Shown one piece after another: positions 53,816 to 63,239 of a DNA stretch of 64,000 nt. Position 1 is the first letter of the stretch. Every line of letters starts with the position of its first letter. Position numbers and translations under genes: made by a program. Origin of the DNA: JAKZVK01 sp965248255 (GTDB taxonomy: Bacteria; Acidobacteriota; Terriglobia; Bryobacterales; UBA6623); NCBI GenBank assembly GCA_965248255.1, contig CBDFIW010000001.1, forward strand, positions 496,001-560,000. Direction: 5' to 3'. The notes beneath the pieces were generated by a model, which saw nothing but the letters and a program-made list of their open reading frames with translations, was not told where the DNA came from and did no database searches.

Positions 53816-55462
53816 CTAGTCAGCCGGCGCAGGGTCCGTCAGCACAAACGACACGACGTTGACCCCAGCGGTCAAGGCCACATACTGCTTGCCCTTGACC
53901 GCGTAGCTTATCGGCGAGGCGGAGATGCGGATGCCGGTATTGAAGTGCCAGAGCGGCTTGCCGGTCTTGGCGTCAAGGGCGGTGAGGAAGCCCTGGTCGT
54001 CGCCGGCGAAGAGCAGCCCGCCGGCCGTCGACAGCACGCCGGCGCCATAGTGGCGGGAGTTGATCTGCTTGTATTCCCACATGCGCTTACCTGTGGTTAG
54101 GTCCAATGCGCGGACAAACATCTGCCAGGGCTCCTGCGGTGCTTCGATGTAGCCGGTGGCGGCATAGGAATGGCCGCCGGGACGAAACTCCTGCTTGGCC
54201 TTGTAGCTGATGCCGCAGCCTTCCTTGGCGGCGAAATAGAACCAACCGGTGGCCGGGTTGTAGGCGGGCGACATCCAGTTCGTAGCCCCTGAGGTCGAGG
54301 GGCAGACGAAATTGCCCTGCAAAGTCGGCTCCACTCCCGGCACACGGATAGGACGACCCTCCGCCGTGAGCCCCGTCGCCCAGTTCAGCTTGTCAATAAA
54401 GGGCGTGCCGTGGAGAAACTCGCCGCTGACGCGATCGAGTGCGTAGTAGAAGCCGTTGCGGTCGGCGTGAACGAGCAGCTTCCGCATCTTGCCTTCGTAG
54501 AGGGCGTCGACCAGAACGGGGATCTCGACAGAGTCCCAGTCATGCAGATCGTGTGGAGTGAACTGGAAGTGCCACTTCAGCTCGCCCGTGTCGGCATCGA
54601 TGGCCACCATCGACTCGGTATAGAGGTTGTCGCCCTTGCGCGGTTCACCGTCGAAGTCGGGAGCGGGATTGCCGATGCCCCAATAGAGAAGGTTGAGTTC
54701 CGGGTCGTAGCTGCCCGAGAGCCAAGTCGCGCCGCCGCCGGTCTTCCATGAGTCGCCGGCCCAGGTCTCGCTCCCCGGCTCGCCCGGCCGCGGAATCGTG
54801 TGCCAGCGCCACAGCCGTTCGCCGGTCGTGGCGTCGTAGGCGTCGACCCAGCCGTTGAGACCGTAGTCCCCGGCGGCGCTGCCGGCGATGATCTTGCCGT
54901 CAATCGCGAAGGGTGCGGCCGGCGACCACGTGCCGTTCTCGAACTCGTCCATCTTCGCCGTCCACACTTCGCTGCCTGTTCGAGCGTCCAGCGCCACCAG
55001 ATGGACGTCACCCGTGGTGATGTAGACCAAGTTGCCGAGCACCCCTACCCCGCGCTGGTTGCCGCGCTGCTCGGCCGGGTCCCGGCGGTACTGCCAGATT
55101 TGGCGGCCCGTGGCGGCATCGAGTGCATAGACCTCGTTTGGATGGCCGACGTACATCACGCCGTCTACCACAATGGGGACGCTCTCCAGACGCCGCGTGC
55201 TTGCGATCGGGAAGATCCAAGCCGGAGCGAGCCGGTCGACGTTGGCCGGGTTGATCTGCTCGAGCCTTGTGTGGCGCTGCGAGTCGTAGGTCCCGCCGTA
55301 GGTCAGCCAGTTCTCGGGCGGAGGGTTGAGCAGATCCTTGTAGGTGACCTCACCGGAGGCCGGAGCGCCAGCCAACCCCAGCAAGAGAATGAACCTCAGC
55401 GGAAGCCGATAGGGCCGTAACCGCCGGGGTGCCGGTCCGGATCGAAGCGACAGCATCTTCAT
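53816..55462 (-). CDS. PQQ-dependent alcohol-dehydrogenase-type beta-propeller
   Basis: 548 residues from ATG. Signal peptide RFILLLGLAGAPASG. Eight-bladed quinoprotein pattern with tryptophan-docking repeats: EVYALDAATGRQIWQY, HLVALDARTGSEVWTA, WVDAYDATTGERLWRWHT, MVAIDADTGELKWHFQ, ALDLTTGKRMWEYK and FLTALDAKTGKPLWHF. The PQQ-DH segments HDLHDWDSVEIPVLVDA and LLYWGIGNPAPDFDG are present. I do not see the adjacent Cys-Cys pair typical of methanol dehydrogenases. Periplasmic oxidation of an alcohol or aldose is likely, passing electrons to the cytochrome c upstream on the same strand. Confidence 0.9.
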   Translation of the reverse strand: MKMLSLRSGPAPRRLRPYRLPLRFILLLGLAGAPASGEVTYKDLLNPPPENWLTYGGTYDSQRHTRLEQINPANVDRLAPAWIFPIASTRRLESVPIVVDGVMYVGHPNEVYALDAATGRQIWQYRRDPAEQRGNQRGVGVLGNLVYITTGDVHLVALDARTGSEVWTAKMDEFENGTWSPAAPFAIDGKIIAGSAAGDYGLNGWVDAYDATTGERLWRWHTIPRPGEPGSETWAGDSWKTGGGATWLSGSYDPELNLLYWGIGNPAPDFDGEPRKGDNLYTESMVAIDADTGELKWHFQFTPHDLHDWDSVEIPVLVDALYEGKMRKLLVHADRNGFYYALDRVSGEFLHGTPFIDKLNWATGLTAEGRPIRVPGVEPTLQGNFVCPSTSGATNWMSPAYNPATGWFYFAAKEGCGISYKAKQEFRPGGHSYAATGYIEAPQEPWQMFVRALDLTTGKRMWEYKQINSRHYGAGVLSTAGGLLFAGDDQGFLTALDAKTGKPLWHFNTGIRISASPISYAVKGKQYVALTAGVNVVSFVLTDPAPAD

Positions 55463-55519
55463 CACCCGCCAACTCTAGCAAACCAAACGCCAAACCCCTG
55501 GCGGCACAAGAATCCGATT

Positions 55520-56332
55520 TCACTCGCTCCGCGTGAGCCGGCTCAGGAAGGCCAGCAAGTCCTGGAATTCGGCCTTGCTGAGCCGCTGGCCATAATCGGC
55601 GGGCATTAGCGACTTGTCTGCGTACTCGACCCGGCTGATCTCATCCATCGAAAACAGGTGAATTCGGTTATCATCTCCCAGCATCTGAAGCGAGAAGTTG
55701 TGTTCGTTCTTGCTGATGCCGGAGATGGCGCGCCCGTCCTTCGTGACCACCGTGACGGGACGGTATCCGCGCGGCGGCTTCGGTTTCGGGACCGTGAGGG
55801 CGTCGCGGATGTCCTGCAACGATCGGGATGCGCCGAGGTTGGTCAGATCGGGCCCAAGGATGCCGCCCCGGCCTCGAATCGTGTGGCACTGGTTGCATCC
55901 CCCCTTCCCCCAGAAAACGTCCGCCCCGGCAGCTTGGTCACCCTTCACCGGCACGTTCGCAGCCATGGCCCGTAGGCTTTGGATGAAGGCGACGATCTTC
56001 GAAGCTTCGTCGTCTTTGAGCCCCGTAGGCGGCATTTGGGTGAGCGGAATGCCCTTCTGGATAGCGTCGAAGATCTCTTCGTCCGTCCTCCGCAGGTAAG
56101 GCCGCCGCTCCCCTAGCGCGGGGCCCATCGCCGGACCCCTCTCCCCAACCGTGCCGTCCACCCCGTGGCAGAGCGTGCAAGCGCTGTTGAAGATTCTGCG
56201 GCCTTCCTGAACCTCGGCCTCGCTACGACCGCTCTTGGTAGCCGCCACCGGGTCCTGGGCTGCTACAGGGCCGGCGGACGCAAGAAACAGGAAAACGGCG
56301 ATGAGCGGCTGGACCAGTGTGCGGTCGGGCAT
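55520..56332 (-). CDS. Periplasmic diheme cytochrome c
   Basis: 270 residues from ATG. Signal peptide LIAVFLFLASAGPVAAQ. Two CxxCH heme sites: FNSACTLCHGVDG (first domain) and GGCNQCHTIRGRGGILGPDL (second domain, with Met-rich context upstream). The C-terminal block RPVTVVTKDGRAISGISKNEHNFSLQML is seen in large planctomycete/acidobacterial heme-binding proteins. Sits 58 bases upstream of the PQQ dehydrogenase, a classic electron-acceptor pairing. Confidence 0.92.
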   Translation of the reverse strand: MPDRTLVQPLIAVFLFLASAGPVAAQDPVAATKSGRSEAEVQEGRRIFNSACTLCHGVDGTVGERGPAMGPALGERRPYLRRTDEEIFDAIQKGIPLTQMPPTGLKDDEASKIVAFIQSLRAMAANVPVKGDQAAGADVFWGKGGCNQCHTIRGRGGILGPDLTNLGASRSLQDIRDALTVPKPKPPRGYRPVTVVTKDGRAISGISKNEHNFSLQMLGDDNRIHLFSMDEISRVEYADKSLMPADYGQRLSKAEFQDLLAFLSRLTRSE

Positions 56333-56668
56333 CAGCGTTCCTGATCATACCGGATGGCCGCCGGAAGAGACAAAGTCCTCTAAGGATTTCGACCGGTCTG
56401 CCGATCTATAGCGACGTGGGCATTCGCCTTACGACCGGGTTCCGGTTTTGCTAGACTATCCGGAGGCGGAAGAATCAGGCAGATCCTGCAAGCAACAACA
56501 AATCAATAAGTTAAGGATCTAACCCGCCCGAAACCACTCAGCACAGAGCCCTCCGGCGGCGGCAGGAAGCCGTAGCCTACCGATCGGACCCGCCCCGCCG
56601 GCGGGTCAGGAGCAACGTTTTGCCCCGAAAGAGCATCTATACATCTAGGGGGCGCTGGAGTGGGAAGT
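56333..56668. other. rpoD upstream region with a stable hairpin
   Basis: 336 bases between the divergent cytochrome gene and rpoD. No coding frame. At 56587-56607 the arms GACCCGCC and GGCGGGTC pair perfectly around a five-base loop about 60 bases before the start codon. With no T-run this is more likely a leader structure than a terminator. Confidence 0.5.
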
Positions 56669-58213
56669 ATGACCCCTTACCCTATGAAGCGGACTGACCT
56701 AGCGGCGTCGGGCGGCTCGTTTACCCGGAGGTCTCGCCGGCCGGCGGAGTTCGATGAGCTCGACTACCAGGGCGGCCCGGGCCCGGAGACCCCCGAGATC
56801 GAAGAGTCCGGGCAGTTGCAGGCCTCCCCCGCGGAGGACAGCGTACGGGTGTATCTATCTGAAATGGGCTCGGTCCCGCTGCTGACCAGGGATAGTGAAA
56901 TCCGGTTGGCCAAGCGTGTGGAGCGCGGTAACGTGGCTGCGGCGAGGGCTCTCACCCGGACACCGTGGCTGTGGGACAAGTTGACCGTGCTCAACGAGGA
57001 GTTGAAGGAAGACCGTGCCGATTTGCGCGGCTGGATCGATTTCGAGGGTTCGGGCGACAGCGCTGAGGGGAGGGCCAAGGCCATCGGCCGGTTCCGCCGG
57101 CAGCTCGCGAAGGTCGTTCGTCTGATTGCCGAGGTGGAGGAATTAGCCGAGCAGGCCGCCACGCGCGGTCGGGCGCGTAAGGCTATTCAACGCCGTTGGC
57201 ACTACCGGCTGGGACGAAAAAAGGTAGAGTTGTCTCGGGCAATTCGCAAGACGGCTCTCAAGTACGATGCCTGGAAGCGGTTGGCGGAGGAGTTCGACTG
57301 TGCCGTGCCCGATCTGGTGCGGGAATCCAAAGCTCGGCAGGCCCGCATTCGCCGGCGGGCGGCCTCAAAGGCCCGCCGTCGCAAGGCCGCCGCTGCTCCG
57401 GCGGAGCCAGCCACAGCGATGACCCCGGCGCAGATCCGTCACGTACGCGACCGGGTCCAGAAGGGTCAGGCGGAAGCCGACTGGGGCCGGCGCGCCTTGG
57501 TCGAGGCGAATCTGCGGCTCGTGGTCTCGGTCGCGAAGAAGTATGTCAACCGAGGGCTCCACTTGCTCGATCTGGTACAGGAAGGGAACATGGGGCTGAT
57601 GCGCGCCGCCGAGAAGTTCGATCACCGGCGCGGTTTCAAGTTCTCCACCTATGCCACGTGGTGGATCCGTCAGGCGGTGACCCGCGCCCTGGCCGACCAG
57701 TCGCGGACCGTGCGCGTGCCCGTGCACATGCACGAGCAGCTGAATAAGTTCCTACGGGCCCTTCGCGGTCTCGAGAAGGAGCTGAATCGTCCTCCGACCG
57801 ACCAGGAGATCGCCGATTTCATGGAAACCGACGTCTCGAAGATCGAGACGTTGCGCTCAATTTCGCGGACGCCGGTGTCTCTCAAGACCCCCGTGGGCCG
57901 TACGGGAGAGTCGGCGCTCGAGGACCTGATCGAAGATCCAGCTAGCGAATCTCCTGACGAGGGGATCCTGGCATCTGACGTTAGGAGTAAGACGGCAGAC
58001 ATCCTCGGGACACTCTCGCCCAACGAAGAGAAAGTCATCCGCCTGCGGTTCGGTATCGGCTGCGAGCGCGAACACACGTTACAGGAAATCGGACGCGAGT
58101 TCGCGGTCACCCGCGAGCGAATTCGACAGATCGAGGCTAAAGCCCTTCAGGCGTTGCGAGACCCGCAGCGCGCGAGGCAGCTCAGGCAGCTCCTGTTGGC
58201 TTCGAACTCGTAA
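56669..58213 (+). CDS. rpoD: RNA polymerase sigma-70 factor, RpoD type
   Basis: 514 residues from the ATG eight bases after GGAG; a GTG 9 bases earlier is possible. Region 1.2 is DSVRVYLSEMGSVPLLTRDSE. A basic, Arg/Ala-rich non-conserved region follows (~100-255). Region 2 is NLRLVVSVAKKYVNRGLHLLDLVQEGNMGLMRAAEKFDHRRGFKFSTYATWWIRQAVTRAL (in parts). Region 3 is RVPVHMHEQLNKFLRALRGL. Region 4 is EKVIRLRFGIGCEREHTLQE and FAVTRERIRQIEAKALQALR. All core regions of a primary-type sigma are present, but region 1.1 is short or absent. Confidence 0.93.
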   Translation: MTPYPMKRTDLAASGGSFTRRSRRPAEFDELDYQGGPGPETPEIEESGQLQASPAEDSVRVYLSEMGSVPLLTRDSEIRLAKRVERGNVAAARALTRTPWLWDKLTVLNEELKEDRADLRGWIDFEGSGDSAEGRAKAIGRFRRQLAKVVRLIAEVEELAEQAATRGRARKAIQRRWHYRLGRKKVELSRAIRKTALKYDAWKRLAEEFDCAVPDLVRESKARQARIRRRAASKARRRKAAAAPAEPATAMTPAQIRHVRDRVQKGQAEADWGRRALVEANLRLVVSVAKKYVNRGLHLLDLVQEGNMGLMRAAEKFDHRRGFKFSTYATWWIRQAVTRALADQSRTVRVPVHMHEQLNKFLRALRGLEKELNRPPTDQEIADFMETDVSKIETLRSISRTPVSLKTPVGRTGESALEDLIEDPASESPDEGILASDVRSKTADILGTLSPNEEKVIRLRFGIGCEREHTLQEIGREFAVTRERIRQIEAKALQALRDPQRARQLRQLLLASNS

Positions 58214-58220
58214 GACCGGT

Positions 58221-58258
58221 GCCAACACCCTTCCTCGCTGGTGTGGGCGTTGTCTTTT
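58221..58258 (+). terminator. Likely rho-independent terminator of rpoD
   Basis: Eight bases after the rpoD stop, GCCAACACC pairs with GGTGTGGGC with one mismatch around a loop of about ten bases, followed by GTTGTCTTTTCC. A reasonable intrinsic terminator. Confidence 0.55.
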
Positions 58259-58586
58259 CCTGTGGTAGCTGGCTCTGGCCGTCCTCCGCGCCGCTACCCG
58301 GGTCGGCAGTTGGCGGTAGGTTATTTTCGCATGCCGCGAGCTTAAGTCACCTGCTATTTCCACCCCTGGAAGCCTCACGGTTTCCTGGGATTTTCGCCGC
58401 CCGTGTGTTAATCTAACACAGGTACCGTACTCGCTTGAAATCGGTCGCACCTGTTCAAGGAGAAGGGTAGGAAGCACCGAGAGAGCGCCTGCCGCGCGCG
58501 AGTTGGCTGGCCCGCGAACGAAAAGATAGAGTGTGTTTATCGCCTGTGGCGCTGTGCTTTCTCGCCTGTGACAGGAGGCCAAAACG
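58259..58586. other. Intergenic region before the PRC-barrel gene
   Basis: 328 bases without a gene. A small hairpin TGTGTTA-ATC-TAACACA lies at 58404-58420 and may be an operator or promoter-proximal structure for the downstream gene. Nothing else recognised. Confidence 0.45.
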
Positions 58587-59324
58587 ATGCTGCGGAGTGT
58601 TCGGGAAGTGTTCCGGTTCCGAATCCGCGCCACCGACGGCAAGCTCGGGAAGGCGGATGACTTTTACTTCTCCGAAGACGACTGGTCAATCAAGTACGTA
58701 GTCGTAAATACGGGGCGCTGGTTCCCGTCCGACCGCGTGCTGCTCGGGCCGGAACGCTTTGAACGGCCCGACCCGCTCCGCCGCACCATTTCGGTCGAAC
58801 TCACCAAGGTCGAGGTGACCGCGAGAGCCGGTTCGGACTCCGAAGAGCCCCTCTCCAGCCGTCAACAAAAGCTGATGCAAGAGCGCTATGGAGGGTCGCT
58901 GTATTCCCAGGGCGGTGGCCCCATCGGAGTTGTCCACGGGGTCGAGTGGGGCCAGGCGCTTGCGCTCGCCGAAGCGGAGCGTCCTGCATTGCCGTCGGCC
59001 GTGCCACAGACCGCGCACGAGCCTCGCAGCACCCGTGAGGTGATCGGCTACAAGATCGAAGCCGTCGATGGTCCCCTGGGCCGCCTGGAAGATTTTCTGC
59101 TCGAAGACGACGATTGGACGCTGCGATACTTGGTGATCAACAGGCGCGATGTCCGAGTGCCGAATCCCCGAGTGCTCGCGCCGCCTTCCTGGGTGCAATA
59201 TATGAGTTGGAGCGAGTCGCGCATCCACATGAGAGTGCAGCGGGAGAAGATCAAGCGCAGCCAGCGCTACGACCCGCTCTCTCACAGTTCACGACAGAAG
59301 CCCAAGCCCTTCATTTGGCCCTGA
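58587..59324 (+). CDS. Protein with two PRC-barrel-like domains
   Basis: 245 residues from ATG after AGGAGG. Two homologous halves: RIRATDGKLGKADDFYFSED followed by DWSIKYVVVN near the N-terminus, and YKIEAVDGPLGRLEDFLLED followed by DWTLRYLVIN from ~150. Each is a PRC-barrel-like module, joined by a Ser/Ala-rich linker. PRC-barrel proteins bind RNA, ribosomes or photosynthetic centres; here a soluble stress or scaffold role is possible but not shown. Confidence 0.8.
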   Translation: MLRSVREVFRFRIRATDGKLGKADDFYFSEDDWSIKYVVVNTGRWFPSDRVLLGPERFERPDPLRRTISVELTKVEVTARAGSDSEEPLSSRQQKLMQERYGGSLYSQGGGPIGVVHGVEWGQALALAEAERPALPSAVPQTAHEPRSTREVIGYKIEAVDGPLGRLEDFLLEDDDWTLRYLVINRRDVRVPNPRVLAPPSWVQYMSWSESRIHMRVQREKIKRSQRYDPLSHSSRQKPKPFIWP

Positions 59325-59329
59325 GAATC

Positions 59330-59366
59330 GGTGCCGCAGGCCTCCGGGTGCGAGCCTGCGGGCACC
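59330..59366. repeat. Long hairpin after the PRC-barrel gene
   Basis: GGTGCCGCAGGC pairs with GCCTGCGGGCACC with one bulged base, around a twelve-base loop, beginning six bases after the stop codon. No T-run. Either a REP-like repeat or an mRNA 3' end stabiliser. Confidence 0.5.
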
Positions 59367-59542
59367 GCCCCGTGGGCATGGTCTCCCCCCTTGCTCGTCG
59401 TATGCCTTCACCCTAGAGGGTCCTACGGGACTGCGCCCAGTCTCTCTCGGTACTACCTGTTCAACTCAGAACAGTACTGCTTCTCTATGGACTTGTGCGG
59501 GCTTCACGGCAAGAATAGATACGGATAGCAATAGCTGTCACG
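59367..59542. other. Intergenic, nothing recognised
   Basis: 176 bases before the decayed GGDEF gene, with no recognisable feature. Confidence 0.35.
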
Positions 59543-60636
59543 ATGGTGCGCTGCTCGATTTCTTCGATCGGCCCGCGAGCCGCCGGCCCGTTCCGATACC
59601 TCATGAGAACTGCTGCCTGGTCCAGCCTGAGGGGCGCTTATCTATTCGCTTTCTCGGCCCTGTCGGCGTGGGCTACTCTAGAAATGGTCGCGCAGCCTGG
59701 CGATCCCGAGGAGGTGTCTTTCGCCATTCTTCTCGCGCTCGCACTGGCCACAAATCGTATCCGTTTCGGCCTGCCGGGGGCCGAGCGGCCGGAATCCCTG
59801 TCGTTCCTGTTTTGCTTTGCCGCAATCACCGTGCTGCCTCCTCTAACGGCCTTCGGCATCGCGGTGGCAGCGGAAGCCGATAGCATCCTGGCGCGAACGA
59901 AGAGAGACCGTCCCTGGCATGTTCTGGCGTTCCGGGTGATGCTGTTGCCTCCTTGCGTCTACGCCACCTCTTGGGTGTATCACGCCCTGTTGGCGGAGAG
60001 CTGGCTGCAGCTTCCGCTAGCCACTGTCGTTACCGGCCTGACCTACTTTGCGGTCGCCAGTACTCTCAGCACGTTGCGGATCTCGATCGAGAGCCGGTGC
60101 AAACCATGGGTTGTGTGGAACCAGAAGTTCTTCTGGTTCGCCCCGATCTATCTGCTGGCTGCCGTCGGCGTGATCATCGCTCTTCCCGTGCTCCACCCGC
60201 CCGGCATGGCGGACGGTCTCCTGGCGTTGGGGCTTATTCTCGTGGGGTACGCCTATCTCAAGAACTATTGGATACGCCTCCAACATCACCAGAAGCAAGT
60301 TCGGGAGATCGCCGACATTTGCCACCGCACGATCGCGACGTAGGCCGTCGCGATCGAGTCCAAGATGGAGGTTCGGCGAGCCATTGGCGCCGCGTGCGGA
60401 CCGGGGATCTTTCGATCGCGGTCGAGTCCATGAAGAAGGCCATCGCGGAGATAGCGGTCGAGGTGTGCGACGGTACCTATGCGAAAGTCACCATCGCCAT
60501 CGGCTCCGCCAAGTACTCCTATGACGGGCTGGACCCCGAGGATCTCGTCAATCTCAGCGACCAGCAGATGTGCGAGGAGAAGGAGCGGACACACCCAGAC
60601 TCGCGATTGGGCAAGGTCGCGGCCGCGGCCGGATAG
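59543..60636 (+). pseudogene. Decayed membrane GGDEF/HD-type signalling gene
   Basis: The first 266 codons encode a multi-helix membrane sensor (LFAFSALSAWATLEMV, ESLSFLFCFAAITVLPPL, FFWFAPIYLLAAVGVIIALP) ending in an HD-like linker, IADICHRTIAT, then TAG. Beyond it AVAIESK continues the linker. A frame change gives GGSASHWRRVRTGD, and the frame then jumps to IAVESMKKAIAEIAVEV, VTIAIGSAKYSYDGLDPEDLVNLSDQQM, the final strands of a GGDEF diguanylate-cyclase domain. The active-site loop and most of the catalytic domain are missing. So: one nonsense codon, one shift and one internal deletion. Confidence 0.7.
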
Positions 60637-60648
60637 CGTCGAGCACCC

Positions 60649-61596
60649 CTAGGCGAACGCCTCGTCGCGGAGCTTCCGCAGGTAGTTGTAGTCTCGCTCG
60701 ATGGCCGCGAGCACTTTCTCGCGGCGTGCGCTCTCGGTGGGCGCCTCGATCTCGTACTCGATGTGTAGCGAGATCGGGCCGCTGAAGCCGCTGGCGGCCA
60801 ACAGCTTGAAAAACTCAGGGTAGTTCACCATGCCCTCTCCGAGCGGACAGATGCGCCGGTGCCACCGGCCGTCGCGCTTCTCCCAGTAGAAGTCCTTGGT
60901 CGCCACCATCTTGAGTCGGCTCGCGACGCGGTGGAAGCCGATCTCCCAGCCGGAGTATCCCCCTTCGATTGTGGCGTGGCAAGGATCGAAGTAGAACCCC
61001 ATCCACCGTGGGTCGGTGTCGCGCATCAGCCACCAGTGGTCCCACATCGCTGAGCCGACATACGGGCCGGAGTGGTTGTGAAAGCCTCCCTGGATCTTCG
61101 CGTGCTGCGCCACCCCCGCCAGGCCTTCGACCTCCCGTTTGACTTCAGCCAGTTTTTCCTCGAGCCGGCTGATGCCTTTGTACCGGTAGTAGCCGAGCTT
61201 GAAGTACCCGACGCCCAGTTTGGCGGCTGTGTAGAGAGTGGGCCGCGCCGCCGGGTCGTTGGTCGAAGTCAGCCCGGTCGTGATCATCGATGTTTCGATG
61301 CCCTCGTTCTTGAGAGCCTCGAAGGCCCTGGGAAGATCTTCGGTGACCCTCTCCGGCAGGACGTGCCCTCTGGGCCGGGTAGTTAGGTCGACTCCCGGAA
61401 TGCCCAGCTCCCGCAAAGCCTTGGCCAACTCCGGGTAGCCGAGAAACGGCAGCGGCTTGGAGAATAGGCACAGCGTCGGAGGCGGTGCATGTGGCGTTCG
61501 CGCGGCCGTCCCCGCAGCGGATGCAGCGGCGCGCGTTCCGCCGGCGGCCGCTATCCCGCCCAGCAAGACTTCCCTCCGACTCAATCTAGACATCAT
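60649..61596 (-). CDS. Tat-exported sugar phosphate isomerase/epimerase (AP endonuclease 2 family)
   Basis: 315 residues from ATG. Tat signal SRREVLLGGIAAAGGTRAAASA. The TIM barrel (~40-300) shows the xylose-isomerase-like pattern: PGVDLTTRPRGHVLPE, GGFHNHSGPYVGSAMW (metal His region), MGFYFDPCHATIEGG (Asp and His) and ISLHIEYEIEAPT (Glu). Such proteins isomerise or epimerise free sugars or polyols. The export signal implies action outside the cytoplasm. Lies between the decayed GGDEF gene and gatB on the minus strand. Confidence 0.87.
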   Translation of the reverse strand: MMSRLSRREVLLGGIAAAGGTRAAASAAGTAARTPHAPPPTLCLFSKPLPFLGYPELAKALRELGIPGVDLTTRPRGHVLPERVTEDLPRAFEALKNEGIETSMITTGLTSTNDPAARPTLYTAAKLGVGYFKLGYYRYKGISRLEEKLAEVKREVEGLAGVAQHAKIQGGFHNHSGPYVGSAMWDHWWLMRDTDPRWMGFYFDPCHATIEGGYSGWEIGFHRVASRLKMVATKDFYWEKRDGRWHRRICPLGEGMVNYPEFFKLLAASGFSGPISLHIEYEIEAPTESARREKVLAAIERDYNYLRKLRDEAFA

Positions 61597-61737
61597 CGCC
61601 CCCCTAGTAGCCCTCTTCCCGCCGCGTCGCGACCGTCATGGAGCGGTGCGACAAATCCCGGCCAACGACTCCCGGTCACGGACTCCGGGCCGCAAGACGA
61701 TCCGCCCATTCGTCACCCCGCGCTCGACCGTCCGCGT

Positions 61738-63216
61738 TCAGCCCAACGCCCGGCGCAGGAGCTCGTTGACGAGCTTGGGGTCGGCTTGGCCGCGAGTGGC
61801 TTTCATCACCTGGCCCACGAAGAACCCCAACACACCGGTCTTGCCGCCGCGGTACGTCTCGGCCTGCTTTTGGTTAGCGGCCAGGACTTCGTCGATGATC
61901 TTCTGCAGGGCGCCTTCGTCGCTGATCTGCTTGAGTCCTTCGGCCTCGACGACCTCCGCCGCCGAACGCCCGCTCTCGAACATCTTGGCGAAGACCTCCT
62001 TCGCCAGCTTGCCGGACAGAGTGCCGTCGCCGATCAGCCGCACCAACTCGCCCAGGCCCTCAGCCGAAACGGGCGAATCTTCGATCGCCTTGCCGACGGC
62101 GTTCAACGCACCGGACAAGTCGCCCTGCACCCAGTTGGCCGCTGCCTTGGGGTTACCCGTCTCCTCGGCCGCCGTTTCGAAATAGCGCGCCATCTCTTGC
62201 GTCAAGGTCAGAACACGCGCATCGTATTCCGAGAGGCCGTACTCCTCGGCGAACCGGACCCGCTTGGCGGCGGGCAACTCTTCCATCGACCGCCGGATCT
62301 CTTCCCTCCATTCGTCACTGACGATCAGCGGCAGCAGATCAGGCTCGGGGAAATAGCGGTAGTCATGCGCCTCTTCTTTGGAGCGCATTGCGACCGTCTC
62401 CCCCGTCTGCACGTTGTAGAGGCGAGTCTGCTGGGTCACCCCGCCCCCGGCTTCGAGAACCGCCGCCTGCCGTGCAATCTCGTACTCGAGCGCGCGCTGG
62501 ATAAAGCGGAACGAATTGAGATTCTTCACCTCGGCCTTGGTGCCCAGTTCCTCTTGCCCCCTGGGGCGCACCGAGACGTTGACGTCGCAACGGAGCTGCC
62601 CCTTCTCCATATCGCAGTGGGAGACGCCGATGTATTGCATGATCTGCTTCAGTTCGTTGAGGTAGGCGACGGCTTCCTCAGGACTGCGGATGTCGGGTTC
62701 GCTGACGATCTCTGCCAGCGGCACGCCGGCGCGGTTGAGATCGACGTAGCTATAGCGGTCGCTGTCCTTGAAGCCGTCGTGGATTGTCTTGCCGGCGTCC
62801 TCCTCCAAGTGGAGTCGCGTGATGCCGATGCGCTTCGGCCCGTCGTTGGCGGGAATATCGAGCCAGCCATGTTCGGCGAGCGGCTGATCGAACTGGGAGA
62901 TCTGATAGCCCTTCGGCAGATCAGGATAGAAGTAGTTCTTGCGGGCGAAGCGCGAGAAGTTGCGCACCTCGCAGTTGAGGGCCAGCGAGGCCTTGACGCC
63001 CTTGACGACCGCCTCGCGGTTGAGCACCGGCAGCGCTCCGGGCAGGCCCAACGTGACGGGGTCGGTCTGCGTGTTGGGCGGATTGCCGAAGTCGGTCGAC
63101 GAGGCGCAGAACAGCTTCGTCTTGGTCCCGAGCTGCACATGTACTTCAAGGCCGATCACCGTCTCATACCTGGCGATCGTTTCCGGACCCGCGATGCCGA
63201 CCTCAGCGACTTCCAT
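61738..63216 (-). CDS. gatB: Aspartyl/glutamyl-tRNA amidotransferase subunit B
   Basis: 492 residues from the ATG of MEVAEVGIAGPE, with GGAG nearby. GatB domain YETVIGLEVHVQLGTKTKLFC, LPGALPVLNREAVVKG, PDLPKGYQISQFDQPLAEHG, RLHLEEDAGKTIH, DLNRAGVPLAEIVSEPDIRS and MEKGQLRCDVNVSVRP, then the C-terminal YqeY-like helical domain to the end. Part of the GatCAB complex that converts Glu-tRNA(Gln) and Asp-tRNA(Asn) to the amidated forms. gatA and gatC are not adjacent here. Confidence 0.97.
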   Translation of the reverse strand: MEVAEVGIAGPETIARYETVIGLEVHVQLGTKTKLFCASSTDFGNPPNTQTDPVTLGLPGALPVLNREAVVKGVKASLALNCEVRNFSRFARKNYFYPDLPKGYQISQFDQPLAEHGWLDIPANDGPKRIGITRLHLEEDAGKTIHDGFKDSDRYSYVDLNRAGVPLAEIVSEPDIRSPEEAVAYLNELKQIMQYIGVSHCDMEKGQLRCDVNVSVRPRGQEELGTKAEVKNLNSFRFIQRALEYEIARQAAVLEAGGGVTQQTRLYNVQTGETVAMRSKEEAHDYRYFPEPDLLPLIVSDEWREEIRRSMEELPAAKRVRFAEEYGLSEYDARVLTLTQEMARYFETAAEETGNPKAAANWVQGDLSGALNAVGKAIEDSPVSAEGLGELVRLIGDGTLSGKLAKEVFAKMFESGRSAAEVVEAEGLKQISDEGALQKIIDEVLAANQKQAETYRGGKTGVLGFFVGQVMKATRGQADPKLVNELLRRALG

Positions 63217-63239
63217 CACCAACTCCCGAGACCCGTCGA

